A stretch of 32,112 nucleotides of DNA, taken from assembly GCA_964372035.1 (NCBI GenBank), contig CAYJPK010000016.1:1-32112 (forward strand), written 5' to 3'. Below are positions 8,009-16,617 of this stretch, piece after piece; the first letter of the stretch is position 1; every line of letters begins with the position of its first letter. The notes below the pieces were generated by a model, which was not told where the DNA came from, did not search any database, and saw nothing but the letters and a program-made list of their open reading frames with translations. The position numbers and the translations under genes are program-made. Origin of the DNA: CAYJPK01 sp964372035. Its GTDB lineage: Bacteria; Desulfobacterota; Desulfovibrionia; Desulfovibrionales; Desulfovibrionaceae.

Positions 8009-8024
8009 ACTGTTTTGAAACAGT
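8009..8024. promoter_or_regulatory. 16-bp perfect palindrome upstream of cheW
   Basis: ACTGTTT-TG-AAACAGT is a perfect inverted repeat with a 2-nt centre, 40 nt upstream of the cheW start. The centre is too tight for a good RNA hairpin and no T run follows on the minus strand. A dimeric regulator site is more likely than a terminator. No regulator can be named. Confidence 0.4.
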
Positions 8025-8121
8025 GGTATCAACCATAAAATTAAAATAAATTAAAACTGTATAACTTAGAAATATTACTATATTAAAATAAAAGCAATAC
8101 ATTTATATAAAAAACTAAAAA

Positions 8122-9126
8122 TTAAACCCAATAATCATAAATTAAATTAAATTTATCTAAACTTTCGCTAATTTCACGCTGTGTTACACTTGCAGCACCA
8201 ACACGGCTAACAACAATACCTGCAGCAAAATTAGATAAAATACATGCACTTAACATGTCAGATCCACATGACAAAGCAAGTGCAATAGTTGCTATAACAG
8301 TATCACCTGCACCAGTTACATCAAACACATCTTGAGCTAATGTTGGAATGTGCGTAACTTTATTTTCACTAAATAAAGCCATACCATCAGCACCTAAGGT
8401 TACAAGTAAATTATCAAGCTTAAGCTTGTTTTTGACATTGTTACCAGCTAATAAAATATCTTTTTTACCATTAATTTGCGTTTTAGCACCAAGACTTAAT
8501 TCTTTTAAATTTGGTGTTATTAAGTTTACATTTTCAAATAACACAAAATTATTTGGCTTTGGATCAACTAAAATAAAAGGCTTCTTAGTTCTATTTTTAA
8601 AAATATCATTAAAAGCATCAATAAATTTTTGATTAAATAAACCTTTTGCATAATCAGATAATATTATAATTTCAAAATTATCTACTTCTTGCTGTATATA
8701 ATCTAAAATTAAACTTAACTCAGTATTGTCAAGGTCAAAATCATCTTCATAATCTAAACGTAGCATTTGCTGACGTTGTGACATTATTCTTGTTTTAACA
8801 GTAGTACGGCGCTTTGCTGATTTTAATAATATAGGTTTAATATTATTTTTAATTAATAAACTTTCAAGCTCATTAGAATTTTCATCATTACCGCAAAGAC
8901 TGATTAAAGTAACATTACCACCTAAAGCTGCAATATTAACAGCTACATTGCCTGAACCACCAAGCAAATTATGCTGTTCATTAACCTTAACAACAGGAAC
9001 AGGTGCTTCAGGTGAAATACGCTCAACGCTACCTTGCATATAGCTATCAAGCATAATATCACCGATAACTAATACCTTACCAGTATCGAATTTTTCAACA
9101 ATTTTAAGCAAATTATCTTTATTCAT
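8122..9126 (-). CDS. rfaE1: D-glycero-beta-D-manno-heptose-7-phosphate kinase (RfaE1/HldA)
   Basis: This PfkB-family kinase makes heptose-1,7-bisphosphate for ADP-heptose, the LPS inner-core sugar. Visible are VLVIGDIMLDSYMQGSVERI, the HldE-specific ISPEAPVPVV, LLGGSGNVAVNIAALG and the second PfkB signature FDVTGAGDTV with catalytic Asp275. At 334 aa it equals the kinase half only; the HldE nucleotidyltransferase domain is absent, so a separate RfaE2/HldC is expected elsewhere. I use the ATG at 9126, which overlaps the parB stop (ATGAATAA) and suggests coupling; a TTG at 9135 in the same frame would add three residues. It is the last gene of the dnaA-side block. Confidence 0.92.
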   Translation of the reverse strand: MNKDNLLKIVEKFDTGKVLVIGDIMLDSYMQGSVERISPEAPVPVVKVNEQHNLLGGSGNVAVNIAALGGNVTLISLCGNDENSNELESLLIKNNIKPILLKSAKRRTTVKTRIMSQRQQMLRLDYEDDFDLDNTELSLILDYIQQEVDNFEIIILSDYAKGLFNQKFIDAFNDIFKNRTKKPFILVDPKPNNFVLFENVNLITPNLKELSLGAKTQINGKKDILLAGNNVKNKLKLDNLLVTLGADGMALFSENKVTHIPTLAQDVFDVTGAGDTVIATIALALSCGSDMLSACILSNFAAGIVVSRVGAASVTQREISESLDKFNLIYDYWV

Positions 9127-10060
9127 TAGTTTCAACCGCAGTTTCAGGGCTTTCTATATTAATTTCAGATAAACCTAATAAATCTAGCATTTTATTTAAT
9201 TGTTCAGGTGATTCATATGGCAGAACAATTCTTCCACTTTCTTCAGTTCCGCTAAGTAAAGCTTTTGAACTAAAATTACTGCGTAAATGTTTTTGTAAGT
9301 TAACCATTAACTCAGATTTTTTTCTACTATTTTTAACTTCTTTTTTTTCTTTAATGGCACTTAGATGTTCAGGTAATGAATTATTTTTCTTATAGTAAAG
9401 TGCCGCAGATTCAGCATCTCTAACGGATAAGTCTTTATCTAAAATAGCCTTATATAAACTATTTCTAATATCTTCATCAGTTATTGAAAGTAAAGCTCTT
9501 GCATGTCCAGCACTTATTTCTTTATTAATAATACTTTCTAAAATAGTATCAGATAATTGTAATAATCTTAATAAATTAGCTACCGTTGAACGATTTTTTC
9601 CAATTTTAGAAGCAATTTCTTCTTGACTCAAACCTAATTCTTTACGAATTTCTTCAATCCCTCTTGCTTCTTCAACAGCATTTAAATTTTCACGCTGCAT
9701 ATTTTCAATTAAAGCAATAAGTAAAATATCTTCACGCCTTACATCACGAACTAACACTGGTACTTCAACTAAACCAGCTTGTTTAGCAGCTAAAAATCGA
9801 CGTTCACCAGCAATTATTTCATACTGTTCAGGGTAGGAATTTTCAACAACACGAACAATAATAGGTTGCAATACACCTTGTGCTTTAATAGATTCTGCAA
9901 GTTCAGACAAAGCATTTTCATCAAAATATTTTCTTGGTTGATCTGCTCTTGAAACTAAAGAGTTAATTGGAACGATAGTATTAGATTTACTTGAACTAGC
10001 TCCAAAAGTATCCTTATTCATTAAACTTTCAAGACCTCTACCTAAAGCTTTAGCGCACAT
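9119..10060 (-). CDS. parB: Chromosome partitioning protein ParB (Spo0J family)
   Basis: This 313-aa CTP-dependent DNA clamp loads at parS sites and, with ParA and SMC, segregates origins. Seen in order: the N-terminal KALGRGLESL, ParB nuclease-like/CTPase motifs GERRFLAA (85-92) and ENMQRENLN (119-127), a helix-turn-helix LSQEEIASKIGKNRSTVANL (144-163), a GHARALL segment, and a C-terminal dimerisation region. Its Shine-Dalgarno AGGAG overlaps the gyrB stop codon, 9 nt upstream, and its stop overlaps the next gene's start, so it sits in a tight operon. The usual upstream partner parA is missing; gyrB is there instead. Confidence 0.95.
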   Translation of the reverse strand: MCAKALGRGLESLMNKDTFGASSSKSNTIVPINSLVSRADQPRKYFDENALSELAESIKAQGVLQPIIVRVVENSYPEQYEIIAGERRFLAAKQAGLVEVPVLVRDVRREDILLIALIENMQRENLNAVEEARGIEEIRKELGLSQEEIASKIGKNRSTVANLLRLLQLSDTILESIINKEISAGHARALLSITDEDIRNSLYKAILDKDLSVRDAESAALYYKKNNSLPEHLSAIKEKKEVKNSRKKSELMVNLQKHLRSNFSSKALLSGTEESGRIVLPYESPEQLNKMLDLLGLSEINIESPETAVETNE

Positions 10061-10069
10061 ATATTTCTC

Positions 10070-12472
10070 CTAGATATCTAAATCTCTAACCATTAGAGCA
10101 TTGCGTTCAATAAAATCACGTCTTGCTTCAACCTTATCACCCATTAATTGAACAAAAGCATCATCAGCATCAGCAATATCATCAATATTTACTTTTAATA
10201 AAGTTCTATTTTCAGGATTCATAGTAGTTACCCAAAGTTGATCAGGGTTCATTTCACCTAAACCTTTGTAACGCTGAATACTTATACCCTTTCTTGATGC
10301 TTCCAAACATGAGTCATATAAATCAAAAATATTATGGAGGACTTCTTCTTTTGCCTTATGTGTAAGACTGAAATTAAATCCACCACAGTCATTTCTTATT
10401 TCAACATAATTTTCCCAAGCGTTTAAATATAACTTAGAAGTAAATAATTCAGCAGCAACTCTTGTTCTATGACCATTTAAATTTTCAAAGATAACAAAGG
10501 TACGATCATTATCTTCATGTGTTTCGATTTCAGTTTTAACACTATATCCTGATTCTTTAAGCTCTTCAATAAAAGTTGAAGAAGTTTGTTCAGTTAAACA
10601 ATCAGGAGTTAAGCGTGAATTTAAGCTTATCAAAGCTAAAAATAAATTACGTGAAATGCCTGCACTTTCAGCATCTTTAATTCTATTTTCAACTTCTTCA
10701 ATTTTATGTAGTAAATCAATAATTTCAGTACCATTAAAGTTTTTATTATTTTGACTGGTTACTTGCATATCTTCACTAATTCTTTTCATTAAAAATTCAT
10801 TTAATTCTACATCATCTTTAATGAATTTTTCCATACGTGAATTATGTGCTCTATACAAAGGAGGCTGCGCAATATAAAGATAACCATCTTCAATTAATTT
10901 ACGATAATTACGGAAGAAGAAAGTCAAAAGTAAGGTCCTAATATGCGCACCATCAACATCAGCATCTGTCATAATAACAATTTTATGATAACGTAATTTT
11001 GTATAATCAGTATCATCTTCACCAATGCCAGCTCCCATAGCAGTAATTAAAGCTCTAACTTCTTTATTAGCCAGCATCTTATCAAAACGAGTGCGTTCAG
11101 TATTTAAAATTTTACCACGAAGCGGTAAAATAGCTTGAGTATTAGGATTTCTACCTTGCTTAGCAGAACCGCCCGCACTGTCACCTTCCACTATGAATAA
11201 TTCAGAGTCCTCAGGGTTTTTGCTTTGGCAATCAGCTAATTTGCCAGGTAAAGCATTATCAGATAAAGCACCTTTACGTCTAACTAAATCTTTAGCTTTT
11301 CTAGCAGCATCACGAGCACGTGCAGCATCAACAGCTTTATCAATAATTAATCTTGCATCTTTAGGATTTTCCTGAAAATGTTGGCTTAAGCTATCATAAA
11401 CAATACCTGCTACAATACCAGAAATTTCACTATTACCAAGCTTTGTTTTTGTTTGCCCTTCAAACTGAGGTTGAGGCAATTTAACACTAATAACAGCAGT
11501 TAAACCTTCACGCACATCATCACCAGATAAAACAGTTCCTTTCATCTTTTTAACTAAATCTGGTTGACCCTTAATATAGCCATTAATAGCACGTGTTAAA
11601 GCTGCTTTAAAGCCTGCTAAGTGAGTACCGCCTTCTTTTGTTCTAATATTATTAGCAAAAGTAAGTACATTTTCTTTATATCCAGAATTATACTGTAAAG
11701 CGTATTCAACACTAACTCCATCAACAACACCTTCACTATCAACAATAGTATGAATACCAATTTCACCAGCATTTAAATCATGGACAAATTGTTTAATACC
11801 ACCATCAGCAACAAAAAGATGAGTTTCAGAAGTTCTTTCATCAGTAACAACAATTTCTAAACCACGGTTAAGATAAGCTAATTCTTCAAATCTTTTCTTT
11901 AAAGTTTCATAAGAAAAAATTGTTGTTTCAAATATTTCTTCATCTGGCTTAAACCTAACAGTTGTACCGTGACTATCAGCAAGACCGATTTCAATTACAT
12001 CACTTACAGGAACGCCACGTTCATAGTCTTGTTTATATCTATGTCCATCACGTCTAATAATTACTTCAAGTGTTTCTGAAAGAGCATTAACACACGATAC
12101 ACCAACACCATGTAAACCGCCTGAAACTTTATAGGCATTATTATCGAATTTACCACCTGCGTGCAATTTAGTCATAACAACTTGCACAGCAGGAATACCT
12201 TCTTTTGGGTGAATATCAACTGGAATACCACGTCCATTATCTTTTACAGTAATCGAATTATCAATATGCATGATAACTTCAATACGTGTACAATATCCAG
12301 CCATCGCTTCATCTATTGAGTTATCAACAACTTCATAAACAAGGTGATGTAAACCACGTACATCAGTTGAACCAATATACATAGCAGGACGCTTGCGAAC
12401 TGCTGATAAACCTTCAAGAACTGTAATAGCTCCTGCATCATAAGTAGTTGTAACTTTCGTGTTATTGCTCAT
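10070..12472 (-). CDS. gyrB: DNA gyrase subunit B
   Basis: This 800-aa ATPase subunit of gyrase has the long form with the extra insertion in the Toprim region that is typical of many Gram-negative GyrB proteins. GHKL ATPase motifs: EVVDNSIDEAMAGYC, DNGRGIPVD and GGLHGVGVSCVNALS. Toprim: EGDSAGGSAKQGRN, then LPLRGKILNTE and MTDADVDGAHIRTLLLTFFF. The C-terminal IQRYKGLGEMNPDQLW is intact. The quinolone-relevant Asp of EGDSAG is wild type; the position equal to E. coli Lys447 is Arg, a common natural variant. GAGG precedes the ATG. It lies 42 nt after dnaN and 9 nt before parB. Confidence 0.98.
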   Translation of the reverse strand: MSNNTKVTTTYDAGAITVLEGLSAVRKRPAMYIGSTDVRGLHHLVYEVVDNSIDEAMAGYCTRIEVIMHIDNSITVKDNGRGIPVDIHPKEGIPAVQVVMTKLHAGGKFDNNAYKVSGGLHGVGVSCVNALSETLEVIIRRDGHRYKQDYERGVPVSDVIEIGLADSHGTTVRFKPDEEIFETTIFSYETLKKRFEELAYLNRGLEIVVTDERTSETHLFVADGGIKQFVHDLNAGEIGIHTIVDSEGVVDGVSVEYALQYNSGYKENVLTFANNIRTKEGGTHLAGFKAALTRAINGYIKGQPDLVKKMKGTVLSGDDVREGLTAVISVKLPQPQFEGQTKTKLGNSEISGIVAGIVYDSLSQHFQENPKDARLIIDKAVDAARARDAARKAKDLVRRKGALSDNALPGKLADCQSKNPEDSELFIVEGDSAGGSAKQGRNPNTQAILPLRGKILNTERTRFDKMLANKEVRALITAMGAGIGEDDTDYTKLRYHKIVIMTDADVDGAHIRTLLLTFFFRNYRKLIEDGYLYIAQPPLYRAHNSRMEKFIKDDVELNEFLMKRISEDMQVTSQNNKNFNGTEIIDLLHKIEEVENRIKDAESAGISRNLFLALISLNSRLTPDCLTEQTSSTFIEELKESGYSVKTEIETHEDNDRTFVIFENLNGHRTRVAAELFTSKLYLNAWENYVEIRNDCGGFNFSLTHKAKEEVLHNIFDLYDSCLEASRKGISIQRYKGLGEMNPDQLWVTTMNPENRTLLKVNIDDIADADDAFVQLMGDKVEARRDFIERNALMVRDLDI

Positions 12473-12515
12473 ATTTCCTCAAATATTTTAGTTAAATTTT
12501 AAAAATATCTTTTTA

Positions 12516-13661
12516 TTATTCAACTTCTTCGTAATTCATTTCTTCATTAATTTTCATTGGCATAATTAAGACCATATAGTCTTTATCATTGTCAGCAGTA
12601 ATGCCACATGGTCCTTCATTAGTTGTTAAAGTCATCATTAATTCTTCTGACTCAAATCTATTAAATATTTCCATCATATTTTTTGTAGGAAATGCAATTT
12701 TACCAATATCACCATTATATTTTATTTCCAAAGATTCAGTAGCGGAGCCTGTTTGTTGATCTTGAACAGATAACACAGCTTCACTACTTGATAAATTAAA
12801 ATATGTACATCTATCATTTTCAGTATTAAAAATAAATATACGGTCATATGCTTCTAAAGCTTCTTTACGATTAAGCTTAAGCTCAGATGAATCAACATTT
12901 AGTCTATCTAAAAAAGTATTATAATCAGGGTAAGTATGATGTGCACGTGGAATACTTAACATTTCATTGCCACCATTTCTTCTCATAAATACACGTTTTT
13001 CAGTAATATTTATTTCAATTTCATCATTTTCAAGCCATTTTCTAAGATCTTGAACATATTTTTTTTGAATTAAAAGACCATTTTCTGGTAATTTATCATG
13101 AAATTCTTGATTTACAAAATTAGCTTTAGCAAATTGATGACCATTTAAACCACAAACATCTAACTTACCTTCACCACATGCTTTAATAAATAAGCAAGAA
13201 ATAGCATCTTGTGTTTCATCATCGCTAATACAAAATAAAACTTTATCAATAAGTTCTTTAAATAAATCACCAGCCCACAAGATAGCATTTTCTTCTGGAA
13301 AAGAATTTAATTCTTGAAACCATGTATTATCATTAACAGGTAATTTATAATTTCTTCTTCCTTGATTAATAACTAGATTATTTGATTCGTCTAATTTAAT
13401 ATGAACTTCACCATTTGGCAAACGACGTAAAAGTTCAACAAAGGATTTACCATTAACACCAACTAAACCTTGTTCTTTAACCTCAACCTCATATGAACCA
13501 GTAAACTCAATATTTGAATCACTAATCATAAGTGTAAGTGAAGAGTTCTCAGCCTTAAGCCATAAAGACTTAAAATAAGCTGCTCCAGTTTTAGCAGGAA
13601 TAATATTAGTTGCCTTATGTAAGCCTTCAATTATTTGTTCTTTGTTAATTATACAATACAT
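12516..13661 (-). CDS. dnaN: DNA polymerase III beta sliding clamp
   Basis: This 381-aa ring-forming clamp tethers the replicative polymerase to DNA. The three-domain pattern is visible: VGVNGKSFVELLRRLPNGEV in domain 1, LLIQKKYVQDLRKWL in domain 2, and the C-terminal VLIMPMKI, where the family ends with a similar M-P-M-R-L. About ten acidic residues (NEEMNYEEVE) follow this and are extra. AAGGA precedes the ATG. It is flanked by dnaA (182 nt upstream) and gyrB (42 nt downstream), the classical order. Confidence 0.96.
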   Translation of the reverse strand: MYCIINKEQIIEGLHKATNIIPAKTGAAYFKSLWLKAENSSLTLMISDSNIEFTGSYEVEVKEQGLVGVNGKSFVELLRRLPNGEVHIKLDESNNLVINQGRRNYKLPVNDNTWFQELNSFPEENAILWAGDLFKELIDKVLFCISDDETQDAISCLFIKACGEGKLDVCGLNGHQFAKANFVNQEFHDKLPENGLLIQKKYVQDLRKWLENDEIEINITEKRVFMRRNGGNEMLSIPRAHHTYPDYNTFLDRLNVDSSELKLNRKEALEAYDRIFIFNTENDRCTYFNLSSSEAVLSVQDQQTGSATESLEIKYNGDIGKIAFPTKNMMEIFNRFESEELMMTLTTNEGPCGITADNDKDYMVLIMPMKINEEMNYEEVE

Positions 13662-13843
13662 AAATTTTTTCCTTATTTATTATATATATATTTTTATTTA
13701 AAAACTTATTGTTATTTTATACTATGTGTTTTTGTTAATAACAGTTTTAAGTATTTTAATTTATTTAACTTTTTGTGTTATAAACTTTTAACATTTTAGT
13801 TACAAACTAACATTAAAAAATGTTTTTAATTTTTAATTGTTAC
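13662..13843. other. AT-rich dnaA-dnaN intergenic spacer
   Basis: These 182 bp hold no gene. There is a short palindrome TGTTAATAACA (13733-13743) and an inverted repeat AACATT-AAAA-AATGTT (13809-13824), with neither followed by a T run on the minus strand. I searched by eye for TTATNCACA-type DnaA boxes on both strands and found none; the nearest, TGTGTTATAA, has an extra base. The spacer probably carries a dnaN promoter and possibly origin elements. Confidence 0.35.
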
Positions 13844-15106
13844 TTAAAAGCGTGTTTTACACAATAATGACAATTCCTCAATCATATTGTTCATATCTTT
13901 GTTATCTTCCTGTAATTTCTTAACTTTTTTATAGGCATGTAAGATAGAACTATAATTTCTACCACCAAAATAGTTACCAATAACTAAATAAGAAATACCA
14001 AGTAATTCTCGACATAAAAAAATAGCAATATCACGAGATAATACTATTTTTGCATCTCTTTTTTTACCAATAATATCTTTAATACTAATATTTAATCTAG
14101 TTGCAACAATACTAATTATTTCTTGAGGCGTATTTTTCTTATAATCAGCACTGTATTTTATTGCATCTTCAATTCTAATTTTATTATAATCAAGCTCTAA
14201 AATACCTTGCAATGCAATTAATCTTTGGAATAAACCATCAATACGTCTTAAGCTACTAGATTTTTGAGCAATAGTTAGTATTTGAGCTTTATCTAAAATT
14301 ATTTGTTCGTTTTTACATTTATTTTTAATATACTGTAATTTTATATCAAAATCAGCTTCTTTTAAAAATAATATTAAACCTTGCTCAAGATTGTTCTTAA
14401 CATCTTTCGGTAATATGTTCCAATTAACAGGTGCTTCGTTAATTGAAAAAATTAGCTTAATATTATTTTTAAGGCAATATTCAAGTATTAAATAAAATTT
14501 GTTGCATAACTCATCATATATATTTAATTTATGAATATCATCAATTATTATGAATTCATACTTTGATATATGATAATAAAAATCATTTGCTAAATATTTA
14601 GAATATAAAGAATAAAAATCATCAACATTACCAAAAAAAAATGAATTTTTATTTATAGTTAATTCATTACTAAGCGCAGTTAAAAGATGAGTTTTACCAA
14701 CACCTGAACCACCATGAATAACAATAATACTATGGTTATTTTCGATGCTATGAATTTTTTTTAAAACTTCAACCGCAAATGAATTTTTTTTATTAAAAAA
14801 ATAATTTTCAAAATTAAATTTGTTTTTAGTAGTTTGTAAATTTATTTTATTAGAATTTTGAATAATATTATTCGAAGCAAAATTTATATTAAGCTCTGTC
14901 AAATTTTGCAAAAAAAATAATAAATCTTTTTTCAAATCATCTTTTAAATATGAATAAAATAATTTATGCGGCGCAAGAATAGATAATTTATCATCAAAAA
15001 ATTCAAATTCAAGCGGCTTTAGGTACTTGTCAATATCTTGCTGTGAGTAGTTTTTTTTCTCTGCAAAATATTCATAAATTTTTACCTTCAATTCACTACT
15101 ATTCAT
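13844..15106 (-). CDS. dnaA: Chromosomal replication initiator DnaA, strongly divergent
   Basis: This is a 420-aa AAA+ initiator. N-terminal domain 1-70, an Asn/Lys-rich linker about 75-108, and AAA+ core with Walker A GGSGVGKTH (132-140) and Walker B FIIIDDIHKL (185-194). The sensor-2 Arg is kept (LRRIDG, Arg287). The C-terminal DNA-binding domain has SRDIAIFLCRELLG and GGRNYSSILHAYKKV. Two deviations stand out. The box VII motif normally reading SRFEWGL is NNLEQGL (238-244), so the arginine finger is Asn239. The recognition motif normally GGRDHTTV is GGRNYSSI, replacing the base-contacting Asp and His. No clear Shine-Dalgarno precedes the ATG. Position beside dnaN and gyrB and the full domain order make DnaA the only reasonable call. 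Confidence 0.93.
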   Translation of the reverse strand: MNSSELKVKIYEYFAEKKNYSQQDIDKYLKPLEFEFFDDKLSILAPHKLFYSYLKDDLKKDLLFFLQNLTELNINFASNNIIQNSNKINLQTTKNKFNFENYFFNKKNSFAVEVLKKIHSIENNHSIIVIHGGSGVGKTHLLTALSNELTINKNSFFFGNVDDFYSLYSKYLANDFYYHISKYEFIIIDDIHKLNIYDELCNKFYLILEYCLKNNIKLIFSINEAPVNWNILPKDVKNNLEQGLILFLKEADFDIKLQYIKNKCKNEQIILDKAQILTIAQKSSSLRRIDGLFQRLIALQGILELDYNKIRIEDAIKYSADYKKNTPQEIISIVATRLNISIKDIIGKKRDAKIVLSRDIAIFLCRELLGISYLVIGNYFGGRNYSSILHAYKKVKKLQEDNKDMNNMIEELSLLCKTRF

Positions 15107-15281
15107 TCTATAAATGTATCATATTTTTTTAAAGTTAACAAGTTTTTTAAATAAGTGATAATATTTTCAGTTTTAATCAAATTTTAAACTCTAGACAAAA
15201 TCTCAACAAATTGATATTGTAAATAAATAAACTTCTATTTATGCAATTGTAAACTTTAAATATGAGATCTAAAGAAAAGAA
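15107..15281. other. Divergent dnaA / M23 intergenic region, candidate oriC
   Basis: This is the point where minus-strand dnaA-dnaN-gyrB-parB and plus-strand M23-gyrA diverge. The 175 bp are extremely AT-rich, with poly-T tracts, a weak hairpin (ATAAATA / TATTTAT around 15222-15241) and ATTGTAAA twice. No TTATNCACA box within one mismatch is visible; TTATGCAAT at 15239-15247 is the nearest. Origin function is inferred from gene order and divergence only. Confidence 0.3.
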
Positions 15282-16607
15282 ATGAATACTAAAAATATAA
15301 TTTTAATATGCCTAATACTTATTATAAGTTTTTCTTCTTATATGTATTTTACCAACCAAGAAAAGCAAAGTGAACCGGTCAAGCAAGAACAAGTCATAGA
15401 AGAAAAGCTTGAAGAAACTCAAAGTGAAGAACAAAAAGAACAACCTGAAATAATTGAACAAGAAACAGCTGAAATTGTTGAACCAGAAATAATTGAGCCA
15501 CAAAAAGAAATTATTACTGGAGAAGTAAAAAAAGGTGATACTGCCTCAGTTTTACTTAATACTTGGTTTGGATCTAATACAGTTCAATCTCTGCTAGAAG
15601 TTACTCAAGACGTATACTCTTTAAGTAAAATTAATGTTGGTCAACCATTTACTATTATTAAAAATAATGATGGTGAAATGGAAAGTTTTGTATATGAAAT
15701 TGATAGTGATAAAAAATTAGTTGTTTTAAATAAAGATAATAAACTACAAGCTTCTTTAGAAGATATAGAATATGAAATTGAGCTTAAATTAGTAAAAGGT
15801 GTTATTGAAGATAGTTTATTTTTAGCAATGGTTAATAGTGGTGAAAAGGATTCATTAGCTATTAATATAGCTGAAATTTTTGCTTGGGAAATTGATTTTA
15901 TTAAAGATATTCGTAAAGGCGATAGTTTTACCATACTTGTTGAAAAAAGATATAGAGATGGTGAATTTAAAAATTATGGTAAAATATTAGCAGCAAGCTT
16001 TATTAATCAAAATAAAGAATATGAAGCTTTTAGATATGTTGATGGTAAAGGATTTACAAGATTCTTTGGAGCTGGTGGTGAAAGTTTAGAACGTGCAATA
16101 TTAAAATCACCTCTCAAATTTAGCCGAGTTAGCTCAGGCTATACCATGAAGCGCAAACACCCTATTTTAGGTATAACTCGCCCACACCAAGGCATTGACT
16201 ACGCTGCACCATCAGGAACACCTGTAAAAGCTGTAGCATCTGGCACTGTTAGTATTGCAGGAACAGTAGGCGGTTATGGTAAACATGTAAGAATTAAACA
16301 TGCTGGCAGCCTAGAGTCTTATTATTCACATTTATCACGTTATGGTAAGGGTGTAAAAAAAGGTGTTAAGGTAAAACAAGGTCAAACTATTGGTTATGTA
16401 GGTTCAACAGGCTTATCAACTGGACCGCATCTTGATTTTAGATTACGTAAAGACGGTAAATTTGTTAACCCTACAAAGGTTATAAATCCACGTATTGATG
16501 ATTTAGAAAAAAAATTAATGCCTAAATTTAAAACAACTGTTGAAGATTATCGTAAGTATATTGACGGTGAAAAAGATTTAAAAGATTATAAACATATAAA
16601 AGAATAG
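15282..16607 (+). CDS. M23-family murein DD-endopeptidase, membrane anchored
   Basis: This 441-aa envelope protein has an uncleaved or signal-type hydrophobic segment at about residues 5-24. A Glu/Gln/Pro-rich spacer (about 28-75) follows, then an OapA/LysM-like region (about 75-270) and a C-terminal M23 peptidase domain (about 290-400). Such enzymes cut peptide cross-links in peptidoglycan. Metal and catalytic positions: His302 and Asp306 (PHQGIDYAAP), His350 (YYSHLSRY), and His383 in GPHLDFRL. The second His of the usual HxH zinc motif is Asp385. The gene starts the rightward array and lies 10 nt before gyrA. Whether the Asp variant still binds zinc is open. Confidence 0.9.
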   Translation: MNTKNIILICLILIISFSSYMYFTNQEKQSEPVKQEQVIEEKLEETQSEEQKEQPEIIEQETAEIVEPEIIEPQKEIITGEVKKGDTASVLLNTWFGSNTVQSLLEVTQDVYSLSKINVGQPFTIIKNNDGEMESFVYEIDSDKKLVVLNKDNKLQASLEDIEYEIELKLVKGVIEDSLFLAMVNSGEKDSLAINIAEIFAWEIDFIKDIRKGDSFTILVEKRYRDGEFKNYGKILAASFINQNKEYEAFRYVDGKGFTRFFGAGGESLERAILKSPLKFSRVSSGYTMKRKHPILGITRPHQGIDYAAPSGTPVKAVASGTVSIAGTVGGYGKHVRIKHAGSLESYYSHLSRYGKGVKKGVKVKQGQTIGYVGSTGLSTGPHLDFRLRKDGKFVNPTKVINPRIDDLEKKLMPKFKTTVEDYRKYIDGEKDLKDYKHIKE

Positions 16608-16617
16608 AGTATTTAAA

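Noticed and set aside
8009..8024. Possible parS site
   Set aside because: It shares only the outer TGTTT/AAACA with TGTTTCACGTGAAACA and lacks the CACGTG centre and spacing.
13809..13824. Inverted repeat AACATT-AAAA-AATGTT as a dnaA terminator
   Set aside because: A pure A/T-rich 6-bp stem with no T run on the minus strand; dnaA more likely reads into dnaN.
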